Source of the DNA: Pseudomonadales bacterium | Lineage (GTDB): Bacteria; Pseudomonadota; Gammaproteobacteria; Pseudomonadales; JAHRWD01 | Reading direction: 5' to 3' | Assembly: GCA_029210125.1 (NCBI GenBank) | Contig: JARGPR010000006.1 | Coordinates: 62,001-126,000 of the forward strand | DNA: 64,000 nucleotides | Shown: positions 26,123-34,903 of the stretch, piece after piece | How the letters are laid out: the number at the start of each line of letters is the position of its first letter | How positions within the stretch are numbered: the first letter of the stretch is position 1 | Translations under genes and position numbers: made by a program | The notes under the pieces: generated by a model | The model's database searches: none | The model's input: only the letters and a program-made list of their open reading frames with translations | What the model was told of the DNA's origin: nothing

Positions 26123-26439
26123 CTCTCGCAGGTTTTTCGCGCTTAAATAGCCATGTTGCATGGTGGTGCGGATGGTTATATAGTGAATCTTGATTTGAGG
26201 CAGCCACCGCTGCCTTTTTGCGTTTTTGGGGTTGTTCGTTTTGTTACGAAGCCCCCTAATTACTGAAAACAGGGCGCCACTAAAAATAGTGATTTTCTTG
26301 TGAGAGCAAGGAAGCTCCGCGCGCAGACCCGCAGTGTGTAAGTTATACATGAGGAGTCGAGCACGGAGCTGACGCAGCTATCGCGTGAAAAGTGCATTTT
26401 AGAGATGCCCACGAGAGTCATACGACAGGAAGAGTGAGA
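26123..26439 (+). other. Intergenic region and possible structured leader of argD
   Basis: After the hydrolase there is a terminator at 26198-26219. The remaining 220 bases before argD contain several inverted repeats: AAAAT/ATTTT (26283-26297 area), AGCTCCG at 26313-26319 with CGGAGCT at 26364-26370, and GCAT/ATGC at about 26393-26407. I saw no ARG-box-like palindrome for ArgR. Confidence 0.35.
26198..26219 (+). terminator. Terminator after the alpha/beta hydrolase gene
   Basis: AGGCAGC (26198-26204) and GCTGCCT (26209-26215) form a seven-base-pair stem with a CACC loop, and the stem runs into a five-T tract. Confidence 0.8.
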
Positions 26440-27636
26440 ATGATCAGTCCGATCATGAATACCTATAAACGTTTACCAGTCGCCTTTAGCCACGGAAAAG
26501 GCATTTCAATATACGATACCGATGGCAATGCATACCTTGATGCTTTGTGCGGTCTAGCGGTTACTGGGCTGGGGCACGCTCATCCTGCAGTGACGGAGGC
26601 CGTTTCTGAGCAGATTGGAAAGGTGAACCACACCTCGAACCTTTATCAGATTCCAAATCAACAGGAGCTTGCAACTCGGCTGGCCGCAGTGTCAGGCATG
26701 GATAGCTGCTTTTTTGGAAACTCAGGTGCAGAAGCCAATGAAGCGGCTATCAAGCTCGCTCGTTTGTATGGCCACAATAAAGGTATTGATCTGCCGACGG
26801 TGATCGTCACCGAAGGTAGTTTTCATGGTCGAACGATGGCGACACTGTCTGCAACCGGAAACAGAGCTATACACCAGGGTTTTGAACCCCTGCTAAAAGG
26901 TTTCGCCCGAGCGCCCTATAACGATGTAGCCGCGATTCGAGAGATCGGAAAAAACAATAGCGATGTTGTAGCGGTTCTGGTTGAACCGGTAACCGGTGAA
27001 GGCGGTATTGTAATTCCCGATTCAAACTACCTGACCGAGCTGCGCGAGTTATGCGATCAAAACGGCTGGTTGCTGATGCTTGATGAAATTCAAACCGGTA
27101 ACGGCCGAACCGGTAAGTACTTCGCTTATCAACACACCAATATCCTCCCTGACGTCGTGACCACCGCAAAAGGGTTAGCCAATGGTTTACCTATAGGGGT
27201 CTGCATGGCGCGCGGTGACGCAGCAACCACACTAAAAGCGGGCAATCATGGCTCTACCTATGGTGGTAACCCTCTGGTTTGCGCGGCTGCCTTAGCGGTA
27301 ATGGACACCATCGAAAAAGATCATCTGATTGAACGCGCTGCCGAGTTAGGTGAGCGCATGTTAGAAGGTTTTAACGCAGAGCTTGGCGGGGCCAGTTATA
27401 TCAAAGATATCCGTGGTTACGGATTGATGATCGGAATTGAATTAACTGAGCCCTGTGCTGAATTAGTTTCGTTGGCTTTGGCTACCGGACTGCTCATTAA
27501 TGTTACGGCAGGTAGTGTGATTCGATTATTGCCGGCGTTGATTATGAGCGATGATGAAGCAGACGAGATTGTCAGCCGTCTGAGTAAGTTAATTAAGGTT
27601 TATGTCGGCGATGATCGTAGTCGTCCGAGAGTGTAG
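26440..27636 (+). CDS. argD: Acetylornithine/succinyldiaminopimelate-type aminotransferase
   Basis: This class III PLP-dependent transaminase of arginine synthesis converts N-acetylglutamate semialdehyde to acetylornithine. Seen motifs are YDTDGNAYLDALCGLAVTGLG, FFGNSGAEANEAAIK, the PLP aspartate in MLDEIQTGNGRTG and the lysine in TTAKGLANGLPIGV. I use the ATG at 26440, behind AGGAAGAG, giving 398 residues that align with usual ArgD starts; an upstream in-frame ATG at 26392 lacks a site. argF follows nine bases later, supporting the arginine pathway over GABA or ornithine transaminase alternatives. Confidence 0.92.
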   Translation: MISPIMNTYKRLPVAFSHGKGISIYDTDGNAYLDALCGLAVTGLGHAHPAVTEAVSEQIGKVNHTSNLYQIPNQQELATRLAAVSGMDSCFFGNSGAEANEAAIKLARLYGHNKGIDLPTVIVTEGSFHGRTMATLSATGNRAIHQGFEPLLKGFARAPYNDVAAIREIGKNNSDVVAVLVEPVTGEGGIVIPDSNYLTELRELCDQNGWLLMLDEIQTGNGRTGKYFAYQHTNILPDVVTTAKGLANGLPIGVCMARGDAATTLKAGNHGSTYGGNPLVCAAALAVMDTIEKDHLIERAAELGERMLEGFNAELGGASYIKDIRGYGLMIGIELTEPCAELVSLALATGLLINVTAGSVIRLLPALIMSDDEADEIVSRLSKLIKVYVGDDRSRPRV

Positions 27637-27645
27637 GGTAGAGAT

Positions 27646-28551
27646 ATGACTGTACGTCACTTTTTGACTCTCCTGGATTTTTCCCCTGCTGAGCTGATTT
27701 CTGTGCTGGATCGAGCTGATCAATTGAAACAACTTCAGCGGGATAATGCGCTTCATGAATCTTTAAAAAACAAAGTATTAGGGATGATATTTGAGAAATC
27801 TTCGACTAGAACTAGAGTTTCTTTCGAAGCGGGTATGAGTCAGTTGGGGGGCAGTGCAATATTTTTGTCACCCCGAGATACTCAGTTAGGGCGCGGTGAA
27901 CCGATTGAAGACAGCGCTCGAGTATTGTCAGGTATGTTAGATGCGGTGATGATTCGCACCTTTGGGCACGAAATTATTCAACAATTTGCCAAATACTCAA
28001 AAGTGCCGGTGATCAATGCCCTTACCGACGAATTTCACCCCTGCCAATTGCTGGCGGATATGCAAACGTTTCGGGAATTCCGTGGCAGTATTCAGGGCAA
28101 AACCGTTACCTGGGTTGGCGATGGCAATAATATGTGTCACTCCTACATCAACGCCGCTCGACAATTTGATTTTGAATTAAATATTGCAGCACCTGAGGGA
28201 TATGCCCCGGACACTGAACTTGTTCAGCAAAACAAACAGCGAGTAAATTTAATCCCCGACCCGCAACGGGCGGTTAAAGGTGCTGATTTGGTGGTTACTG
28301 ATGTATGGGCATCAATGGGGCAAGAGGGCGAGAGTGATCAGCGTCTTTCAGCTTTTGATGGCTTTCAAATAACCCCCGAATTGATGGATCACGCTAACAG
28401 CGATGCATTGTTCATGCATTGCTTACCCGCGCACCGCGGCGAGGAGGTCAGTGCCAGCATGATGGATGACAGCCGTGCGGTAGTTTGGGAAGAAGCGGAA
28501 AATCGTCTCCACGCTCAAAAAGCATTGTTGGAAGCCTTGTTGCTGAATTAG
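27646..28551 (+). CDS. argF: Ornithine carbamoyltransferase
   Basis: The enzyme makes citrulline from ornithine and carbamoyl phosphate. The carbamoyl-phosphate motif STRTRVSFE is near residue 50, with [12 protein letters not shown] near 130 and the ornithine-binding [10 protein letters not shown] near 265. The length of 301 residues matches anabolic enzymes of gammaproteobacteria. It is nine bases downstream of argD and preceded by GGGTAGAG, so they form an arginine operon. Confidence 0.97.
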   Translation: MTVRHFLTLLDFSPAELISVLDRADQLKQLQRDNALHESLKNKVLGMIFEKSSTRTRVSFEAGMSQLGGSAIFLSPRDTQLGRGEPIEDSARVLSGMLDAVMIRTFGHEIIQQFAKYSKVPVINALTDEFHPCQLLADMQTFREFRGSIQGKTVTWVGDGNNMCHSYINAARQFDFELNIAAPEGYAPDTELVQQNKQRVNLIPDPQRAVKGADLVVTDVWASMGQEGESDQRLSAFDGFQITPELMDHANSDALFMHCLPAHRGEEVSASMMDDSRAVVWEEAENRLHAQKALLEALLLN

Positions 28552-28622
28552 TGTCGGGTTATTGCTACATGCTTGAACGGTAGCGACCCAAAATAGTTAC
28601 AGATATGTGACGCTTGGGATGA

Positions 28623-28640
28623 TCGTCATATATCTGTCAT
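28623..28640 (+). promoter_or_regulatory. Pho box upstream of phoB
   Basis: Two seven-base repeats with an 11-base period: TCGTCAT (28623-28629) and CTGTCAT (28634-28640), against consensus CTGTCAT. Ten bases later TTTAAT (28651-28656) makes a -10 hexamer, the usual arrangement for PhoB-activated promoters. This predicts autoregulation of phoB-phoR. Confidence 0.85.
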
Positions 28641-28686
28641 ACAAGCCGGCTTTAATTGCCTTTTGAGTCTGTGCACAGGAGACCCT

Positions 28687-29373
28687 ATGTCTCACGATAT
28701 TCTTATTGTCGAAGATGAACCCGATATTCGCGAGATGTTACGCTTTTCACTTGAACGTGCCGGCTATAACGTTCAAGAAGCAGCGGATGGCGAGTCTGCG
28801 CTTGAGTACCTCAATAATAAAATCCCTCATTTAGCATTGGTAGACTGGATGTTACCGGGAATCAGCGGTGTTGATCTGGTGAGGCGGATTCGCGCCGATG
28901 AAACCATTCAGGACTTGCCAATTGTGATGCTTACTGCGCGAGGGGGGGAATCTGACAAGTTGGCCAGTTTTGAGCGAGGCGTGGACGATTACATCACCAA
29001 GCCGTTTTCTCCGAAGGAGTTGCAGGCTCGTATTAAAGCTGTTTTGAGGCGCAGCGGTCACAACGAAAGTGGACAGCTGATAGTGGCTGATATTTGTCTG
29101 GATACCAGAGCTCACCGCTTGATGATTGCGGATCAAACCGTTCACATAGGCCCGACCGAATACAAAATGCTGGAATTTTTGATGCGTAATCATGGTCGAG
29201 TATTTTCACGTGAGCAATTGTTGGATCATATTTGGGGACGCACCATCTACGTTGAAGAGAGAACCGTAGATGTTCACATATTGAGAGTACGAAAATTGCT
29301 CGCACCATTTGGCTACGATCGTTTTATCCAAACTGTTCGCGGGGCAGGTTATCGGTTTTCTGAGAAGGATTAA
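28687..29373 (+). CDS. phoB: Phosphate regulon response regulator PhoB
   Basis: This 228-residue OmpR-type regulator has the acidic pocket VEDEPD at 8-13, phosphoacceptor Asp53 in LVDWMLPG, and the conserved lysine in YITKPFSP. The winged-helix DNA-binding domain starts near 130 (GPTEYKMLEFLMRNHGRVFSREQLLDHIWG) and ends with TVRGAGYRF. The start is the ATG at 28687, behind AGGAG. A Pho box lies upstream and phoR follows after 92 bp, so the pair is autoregulated and controls phosphate-starvation genes, probably including the downstream pstS-like gene. Confidence 0.97.
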   Translation: MSHDILIVEDEPDIREMLRFSLERAGYNVQEAADGESALEYLNNKIPHLALVDWMLPGISGVDLVRRIRADETIQDLPIVMLTARGGESDKLASFERGVDDYITKPFSPKELQARIKAVLRRSGHNESGQLIVADICLDTRAHRLMIADQTVHIGPTEYKMLEFLMRNHGRVFSREQLLDHIWGRTIYVEERTVDVHILRVRKLLAPFGYDRFIQTVRGAGYRFSEKD

Positions 29374-29465
29374 TCGGTAAAGACCTTTTTATTAAAGGTG
29401 CTGAGTTGAACCGTCTTCGAACCTTTCGGGAAACTGGGTGCTTTTAAAATAATGGCGATCGAATA

Positions 29466-30761
29466 GTGCAAAAATTACTGGCTATGGAGCTCCGGCGTTT
29501 ACTGATTATTCTGTCAGTGAGCTTTGTGGTTGGGTGGATTGTTGACCAAGTCCCGGGAGCGATGGTAATTGGATTGCTGTGTTATTTTGGTTATCACTAC
29601 CGACAAATAAAACGCCTGATTAACTGGATCGAAAGACCTAGCGAGGAATTGCCCGATCTCACTGGTATATGGGAGGGGATGGCTTACCGAGTTTATCGAA
29701 TTCGACGTAGGTCTGAATCTCGTAAAAAGCGAATATCAAAGCTTTTAAAGCGCTACCAAATGTCTACCCAATCGCTTCCCGATGCCACGATTCTTCTGAA
29801 TCAAGACGATGAGATTGTCTGGTTTAATCTTTCCGCAACCCGGCTATTAAATCTGCAACACAAAGATATTGGCCAACCGCTGGCACGCCTTATTCGCGAT
29901 CCTGGTTTTGTGGTATTTTTAAAGTCGGCAGAGCTCGACTCAGCCCCCCTTGAAATTGTATCGCCGATTGATGATGAGGAATATCTTGATATACGCGTAG
30001 TGCCCAGCGCCTTTGATCAACGTTTGGTGCTTGTTCGTGATATCACCCATATTCATCGTCTTTCTGAGATGCGACGAGACTTTGTGGCTAATGTATCCCA
30101 TGAATTACGAACACCCCTAACCGTAGTGATCGGGTACCTGGAAACGATTGATGATCTTGATGACCTCACGGCTGAAGAACTACATCAGCTAGTGACTAAG
30201 ATGAACAGTCCAGCGCGTCGCATGAAGTCTCTGGTTGAAGATCTATTGCAGCTTTCACAGTTGGATACAGGAGTGATACCTCCAGCGGCGCAGTGTCCAA
30301 GAATTGAAGTGCCGGGGCTATTGAAATCAATAACGCGTGAAGCTGCTCAAATCAGTGCCGGCAAACATCAGATCGAAGTTGAAATCGATCCTACCGTGAA
30401 GCTACTAGGTATCGAAAAAGAGATTTACAGTGTATTTAGTAATCTGGTGAATAATGCTGTGCGTTACGCCCCTGAGGGAGGCATCATACGGGTGGTGTGG
30501 AAGGGCACACCTGAAGGTGCTTTATTTCAAGTGATCGATAATGGAGTAGGTATTGCTCCGGAGTATATTGATCGTTTAACAGAACGTTTTTTTAGAATTG
30601 ATGTGGGGCGGTCGAGGGACTCGGGCGGGACTGGTTTGGGATTGTCTATTGTTAAGCAAGTGCTGAGGCGTCACGATTCGGAATTGCTGATTGAAAGCGA
30701 ACTTGGTAAGGGCAGCACCTTTAGTTGCCTGTTTCTAAACGAGCGGGTTGCACGCACGTAG
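29466..30761 (+). CDS. phoR: Phosphate regulon sensor histidine kinase PhoR
   Basis: This 431-residue membrane kinase has two hydrophobic segments at about 10-25 and 30-43, a short cytoplasmic linker, a PAS domain near 100-195, the phosphoaccepting His212 in VSHELRTPL and a catalytic ATPase domain with NNAVRYAPEGG and DSGGTGLGLSIVKQV. It phosphorylates PhoB when phosphate is low. No large periplasmic domain exists, as expected for PhoR, which takes its signal from the Pst system. GTG at 29466 is used; the ATG at 29484 is an alternative. Confidence 0.95.
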   Translation: MQKLLAMELRRLLIILSVSFVVGWIVDQVPGAMVIGLLCYFGYHYRQIKRLINWIERPSEELPDLTGIWEGMAYRVYRIRRRSESRKKRISKLLKRYQMSTQSLPDATILLNQDDEIVWFNLSATRLLNLQHKDIGQPLARLIRDPGFVVFLKSAELDSAPLEIVSPIDDEEYLDIRVVPSAFDQRLVLVRDITHIHRLSEMRRDFVANVSHELRTPLTVVIGYLETIDDLDDLTAEELHQLVTKMNSPARRMKSLVEDLLQLSQLDTGVIPPAAQCPRIEVPGLLKSITREAAQISAGKHQIEVEIDPTVKLLGIEKEIYSVFSNLVNNAVRYAPEGGIIRVVWKGTPEGALFQVIDNGVGIAPEYIDRLTERFFRIDVGRSRDSGGTGLGLSIVKQVLRRHDSELLIESELGKGSTFSCLFLNERVART

Positions 30762-30810
30762 GTAAATGTACTGGTGATGTTAGCGTGGTTTGAGTTTTTA
30801 ATTCCCTCTG

Positions 30811-30839
30811 TTGTAACCCGTTTGTCACATATCTAAACC
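30811..30839 (+). promoter_or_regulatory. Pho box upstream of the PstS-like gene
   Basis: Three repeats with an 11-base period: TTGTAAC (30811-30817), TTGTCAC (30822-30828) and a weaker CTAAACC (30833-30839). TACTAT at 30841-30846 serves as a -10. Together with the phoB box it suggests that PhoB controls both promoters. Confidence 0.75.
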
Positions 30840-30883
30840 ATACTATCCAGACTTTAAATTAACTGGTAACGGGGATCTCACCC

Positions 30884-31855
30884 ATGAAATTGAAGAAATT
30901 GGCTCTGGTTTTAGGGCTTTCAACCGCTGTGTCAACCACTTTGGTCCAGGCAAAAGTAAATGTCGACCCAGATCTTCATAGTTACACTAAGTCGCATGGT
31001 GTTTCAGGAAACCTCTCAAGTGTTGGTTCAGATACCTTAGCTAACTTGATGACATTCTGGGCTGAAGAGTTCAAGCGTCAGTACCCAAATGTGAATATTC
31101 AAATTCAGGCAGCAGGCTCCTCAACAGCGCCACCAGCACTGACCGAAGGTACATCTAATCTCGGACCAATGAGCCGGAAAATGAAAAGCAAAGAGTTGGC
31201 TGCATTTGAAAGTAAACATGGCTACAAGCCTACGGCTATTCGCGTTGCGATTGATGCTCTCGCCGTTTATGTTAATAAAGATAATCCGATCAAAGGTTTG
31301 ACGATACCGCAAGTTGATGCGATTTTTTCGGCGACTCGAAAATGTGGTGGCGTCAGTGATATTACAAAATGGGGTGATCTGGGTCTGAGTGGTTCGTGGA
31401 CTAACCGACCGATCCAGTTGTACGGTCGTAATTCAGTATCAGGCACCTACGGTTATTTTAAGAAGAAAGGCCTATGTAAAGGTGACTTCAAAAGTAATGT
31501 AAACGAACAGCCCGGGTCAGCTTCAGTAGTACAGTCGGTTAACACCTCACTAAATGGTGTAGGTTATTCTGGAATCGGCTATAAAACTTCAGGCGTGCGT
31601 GCAGTACCGCTAACTAAAAAATCAGGTAAGCCGTTTATCGCTGCCAGTGCCGAAAATGCACTTAATAAAACTTACCCGCTTTCACGTTACCTCTACGTTT
31701 ATGTGAATAAGCATCCGGAAAAATCGCTCGCGCCACTGGAGAGAGAGTTTATCAAACTGGTTCTTTCTAAGCAGGGTCAAAATGTTGTGATCAAAGATGG
31801 CTACATCCCACTGCCGGCAAAACTGGTAGAGAAGCAGCTGAATCGTTTGATGTAA
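30884..31855 (+). CDS. PstS-like periplasmic phosphate-binding protein
   Basis: The 323-residue protein starts with a signal peptide cleaved near VQAKV at residue 24. The mature part has the phosphate-binding fold: [35 protein letters not shown] and [12 protein letters not shown] correspond to the loops that hold the anion in PstS-type proteins. In the cell it would bind phosphate in the periplasm. No pstC, pstA, pstB or phoU follows; the next gene is a lipoprotein. It may pair with permeases coded elsewhere or be a second, Pst-independent binding protein. A strong terminator follows, so it is monocistronic. Confidence 0.9.
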   Translation: MKLKKLALVLGLSTAVSTTLVQAKVNVDPDLHSYTKSHGVSGNLSSVGSDTLANLMTFWAEEFKRQYPNVNIQIQAAGSSTAPPALTEGTSNLGPMSRKMKSKELAAFESKHGYKPTAIRVAIDALAVYVNKDNPIKGLTIPQVDAIFSATRKCGGVSDITKWGDLGLSGSWTNRPIQLYGRNSVSGTYGYFKKKGLCKGDFKSNVNEQPGSASVVQSVNTSLNGVGYSGIGYKTSGVRAVPLTKKSGKPFIAASAENALNKTYPLSRYLYVYVNKHPEKSLAPLEREFIKLVLSKQGQNVVIKDGYIPLPAKLVEKQLNRLM

Positions 31856-31904
31856 TATGCCATGCAAGTCAGTCTCGATGTTTCAGAGACGATGCAGTAA
31901 AAAG

Positions 31905-31930
31905 GACCGCACTCTGTGCGGTCTTTTTTT
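31905..31930 (+). terminator. Terminator after the PstS-like gene
   Basis: GACCGCAC (31905-31912) and GTGCGGTC (31916-31923) make a perfect eight-base-pair stem with a TCT loop, followed by seven T residues. Confidence 0.93.
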
Positions 31931-32037
31931 GTCATCAAATTAATGGTTGTAATAGCGCTGTCATAATAGTTAGTTAAATTTATTAGCATCAACAATACAT
32001 AGTAATGTGTCTTATAAAGTTAGGGAGTTTAACGAAT

Positions 32038-32643
32038 ATGTCGAATAAGTTTAGCAGGTTTCGTATAGCGGCTGTATGCAGCACGTTTGTATCGGTTCTC
32101 TTAGTATCTGGTTGCGAGACAATGACATTTAATGATCAGAAAACAAAAATTAAAAAAATAGAAGAGACCGAAGTGGCGTCGATATCATATAACGTTGATG
32201 ACTATTACGAAGTGGAGCATGAAGGCCGTAATTATATTTTTGACGATAAGCATACATATTTGTCTTTTCTAAGTGTAGGTGAAACACCCTATAGGCTAAC
32301 GCGAATTGGTGCAGGAAAAAATGGCGAGACCATTGTTTTTGGTTTAACAAAAAGAGACAAAAAGAAGACTAATGGAATCGGTAGCATAATGATGTATGAC
32401 AATGCTATTGAGGGTTCATCTGAAGAGTTTTATGCGGAAATATATCGTGAAGGTCGAATCTATGTTTTTGATAACTGGAAGGATGTCCAGTCTTTTCGTA
32501 GTGTTGGTGAAGCGCCTTACCGCTATACCGATATTGGTTCAGGACCGGATGGCAAAACAGTCGTTTATGTGTTGAATAAAGCCAACAAAAAGGTTCGGCC
32601 AGATGCTTTGATTTCTCGCTTCAGGGCGGTTCATCACCTGTGA
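32038..32643 (+). CDS. Lipoprotein of two tandem copies of an unrecognised domain
   Basis: After a lipobox VSGC (Cys near residue 26) and a short linker, the 201-residue protein repeats one pattern of about 58 residues: EGRNYIFDD..SFLSVGETPYRLTRIGAGKNGETIVFGL and EGRIYVFDN..SFRSVGEAPYRYTDIGSGPDGKTVVYVL, each ending in a Lys-rich tail. I do not recognise the family; the EGR-x-Y-x-FD start recalls small YHS-like domains, but metal ligands are absent. Start at the ATG at 32038 behind TAGGGAG. It stands alone between two terminators, so it is transcribed by itself. The residue after Cys is Glu, which fits the outer membrane. Confidence 0.78.
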   Translation: MSNKFSRFRIAAVCSTFVSVLLVSGCETMTFNDQKTKIKKIEETEVASISYNVDDYYEVEHEGRNYIFDDKHTYLSFLSVGETPYRLTRIGAGKNGETIVFGLTKRDKKKTNGIGSIMMYDNAIEGSSEEFYAEIYREGRIYVFDNWKDVQSFRSVGEAPYRYTDIGSGPDGKTVVYVLNKANKKVRPDALISRFRAVHHL

Positions 32644-32696
32644 TGACGATGAGTTAACGTCATCACATAGATGATTGTATAATGATGGTCAGCGAT

Positions 32697-32730
32697 AAAA
32701 AAAGGGTGCCTGGTTAGGCACCCTTTTTTT
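32697..32730. terminator. Bidirectional terminator
   Basis: A perfect palindrome: seven A, GGGTGCCT, loop GGTT, AGGCACCC, seven T. It separates the lipoprotein gene (plus) from the 532-residue PilZ-like gene (minus) and can stop both. Confidence 0.95.
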
Positions 32731-32732
32731 AT

Positions 32733-34331
32733 TTAAATTTCCTGGGCTTCTATACTTGAGTTTGCGACTTGTTCGTTAGATAGCGTTAGTATCTCTATCG
32801 AGAACTGTTGGATATCCTTTGAATTAGCAATAAGTCGCGCTGCCCTTGCGGGCTGTTCATCAGGCTGGTTTTCAAACAACAAGCCAAGTTTACGATTTTC
32901 CTGATACAGGCCCGGGGTAGTAACAATTTGCCATTCCTGGGCTTGATCAGATACAGACTGCAGTAGAAGGCCGTTCCGAGGATATGCGTCTACCGTAACC
33001 TTATCGTTCGCTTTCACTGAAACAGGATAAATGTGGCCTGGAATATATTTGATGCCGAGATTTATCCGCTGGCCGGATTGATCCGTAGTGCTCCAGCGCA
33101 CCAGCGCTAGTTTAGGCGCGTTTACCATGCCCATTTGGTTTTCATAGATAAGGACGAGTTGACCAGGGCCTAGCTCACGCTTAGCAGCGGCAGGAAGCGA
33201 AACGTGGGCTCCGGTAGTGCTTTCATCAGTAATTTGACCTTCTAAAAGATCGCTAATTTGTTCGCGAATTTGTATTACTGTATCGGCTGATTGGCTGACA
33301 AGGCAATGAACGTCACGGACCCCATAGGTAAGTTCAACTGTTTTATTTGTTTGGACTCGTTCTTCGTTACGCTGGCTTGTTTGAAGCCAACTCTCCGTTA
33401 GATGACTAAGTAGGGAGCTTCTAATCTCTGGTGGAGTTTTTCCAAGCCCTGCAACGCTCGAATCGGGATTACTTTGAATTTTTTGCAAATGCCCGCTCAG
33501 AATCTCATTTAACGGGTCTAAATCCAGAGCTAACATATCAGTAGCCTGTTCAAACCAGCGGTAACTTTGCGGTTTCTCATCACCTTTTAATTTAATTACG
33601 AAACCGGAATCCGGCGCGGTATTGGGCTCTAATGCTGTAATAATTGCATGGTGACTATGCTGTGAAAGATAGTTCCAGATATGCATTATTTGATTAGATG
33701 GGAGTTGATACGGATCGGAAATAGCAGTGATTGATGTTTGTAAATACAGCCCCTCGATACTATTAGCAAGGATATCGAGCCCTTCAAATTCCTGGGGGTG
33801 CCGCAATAATTTTTTCGAACGCGCATATGCGTACAGTTGGTGGATATCGCCCCAAAAATATGCAGTTTTTGTCTGATGTTTTTGAAATTCGATAAATAAA
33901 GTGATCGAAGAAAAAGCCATTGCATAATAAACGCGCTCAGCAAGTTTCCTGGTTTTAAAGCGATTTTTTTCAGGGAAGGTTAGTAGAGTTAGCTTGTAGC
34001 CGAAGCTCATTTCTCGGCAGAGCTCTGATAATTTGTTTCTGGCCTTATCGAAAGTCGAGGCTTGTCTGTGGTTTTCTGGATTTATTAAGTGATCGAAAAA
34101 CATTTGAAAGGAAGGTAGAAAACAACCCAATAGTTCAAAGCGAAGGTTAGTGGCGATTTGAGTTCTATTGATTAGTGCTAGTTTTTCGATCGCCTGATCC
34201 AAGGCTTGATGCATGTTACCATAGGGCAACTGGTCCAGTTCCTGTTTTAACTTTGCAGTGTTAGTAGAAACAAGACTGTTTTTGATCGCTTGCTCGTCCG
34301 GGAGATGGAGTTTCAGGTCTTTAAGGTTCAT
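32733..34331 (-). CDS. Large conserved hypothetical protein, possible PilZ-like C-terminal domain
   Basis: This 532-residue soluble protein has a helical N-terminal two-thirds (leucine-rich, no motif I know) and a beta-rich C-terminal region starting near RNEERVQTNKTVELTYGVRDVH, residue 335. The latter has the look of an atypical PilZ domain, with basic residues at its start, but the RxxxR and D/NxSxxG pair of c-di-GMP binding is not clearly there. Proteins of this shape are found near signalling and motility genes in Pseudomonas relatives. The ATG at 34331 is preferred over a GTG at 34340. It is divergent from the TlpA-like gene. Confidence 0.7.
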   Translation of the reverse strand: MNLKDLKLHLPDEQAIKNSLVSTNTAKLKQELDQLPYGNMHQALDQAIEKLALINRTQIATNLRFELLGCFLPSFQMFFDHLINPENHRQASTFDKARNKLSELCREMSFGYKLTLLTFPEKNRFKTRKLAERVYYAMAFSSITLFIEFQKHQTKTAYFWGDIHQLYAYARSKKLLRHPQEFEGLDILANSIEGLYLQTSITAISDPYQLPSNQIMHIWNYLSQHSHHAIITALEPNTAPDSGFVIKLKGDEKPQSYRWFEQATDMLALDLDPLNEILSGHLQKIQSNPDSSVAGLGKTPPEIRSSLLSHLTESWLQTSQRNEERVQTNKTVELTYGVRDVHCLVSQSADTVIQIREQISDLLEGQITDESTTGAHVSLPAAAKRELGPGQLVLIYENQMGMVNAPKLALVRWSTTDQSGQRINLGIKYIPGHIYPVSVKANDKVTVDAYPRNGLLLQSVSDQAQEWQIVTTPGLYQENRKLGLLFENQPDEQPARAARLIANSKDIQQFSIEILTLSNEQVANSSIEAQEI

Positions 34332-34380
34332 GGAATTCACAGGTTAAACAGATCCAAGTACAGGTGTTTTTGTTTTTAAG

Positions 34381-34884
34381 ATGTTGTATAAAAAATCAGC
34401 AATTCGCAAGCAGAGAGCATGCTCCACTCCTTCGTCCATTATAACCATCACACTGAGTTTGTGCGTAGCCGCAATTGTCTCAGGGTGCAGTAAACCTGAT
34501 TTTGTCGATGCCGCAGGAGAACATGGAAGCTTCAAAGATTTTCAGGGCAAATGGCTGGTCGTTAATTACTGGGCAGAGTGGTGTGAACCCTGTCGAGAAG
34601 AGATCCCGGAGTTTAATCGGTTTGCTCGCAATCATAAAGATAGCGCTGAGGTATTTGCCGTCTCCTATGATGCGTTGTCGGCTGAGCAGCTGGCAGCACA
34701 GGCAGAACGAATGAATATTGAATATCGCGTACTAACGGGCGACCCCGCAGTAATACTAGGCTTTCAGAAACCGCAGGTGTTGCCCGCGACCTATATTCTG
34801 AAACCTGATGGTTCTTTTTATAAAGAGTTGTTGGGGCCACAAACTGAAGAATCGATCAAGGCGCTTTTGTTCTCAGTTGAATAA
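34381..34884 (+). CDS. TlpA-like thioredoxin-fold lipoprotein
   Basis: The 167-residue protein has a lipobox VSGC (Cys near residue 36), then a thioredoxin domain with active site WCEPC near residue 67 and the cis-proline in VLPATYIL. The redox-active Cys pair faces the periplasm, as in TlpA and ResA, which reduce apocytochrome or copper-protein cysteines. It lies directly before FecCD and HmuV-like genes, 19 bp away, so a link to heme or metal import is likely but untested. Length is typical of TlpA-type proteins. Confidence 0.87.
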   Translation: MLYKKSAIRKQRACSTPSSIITITLSLCVAAIVSGCSKPDFVDAAGEHGSFKDFQGKWLVVNYWAEWCEPCREEIPEFNRFARNHKDSAEVFAVSYDALSAEQLAAQAERMNIEYRVLTGDPAVILGFQKPQVLPATYILKPDGSFYKELLGPQTEESIKALLFSVE

Positions 34885-34903
34885 ACTCACCGCATCGCTG
34901 GAT

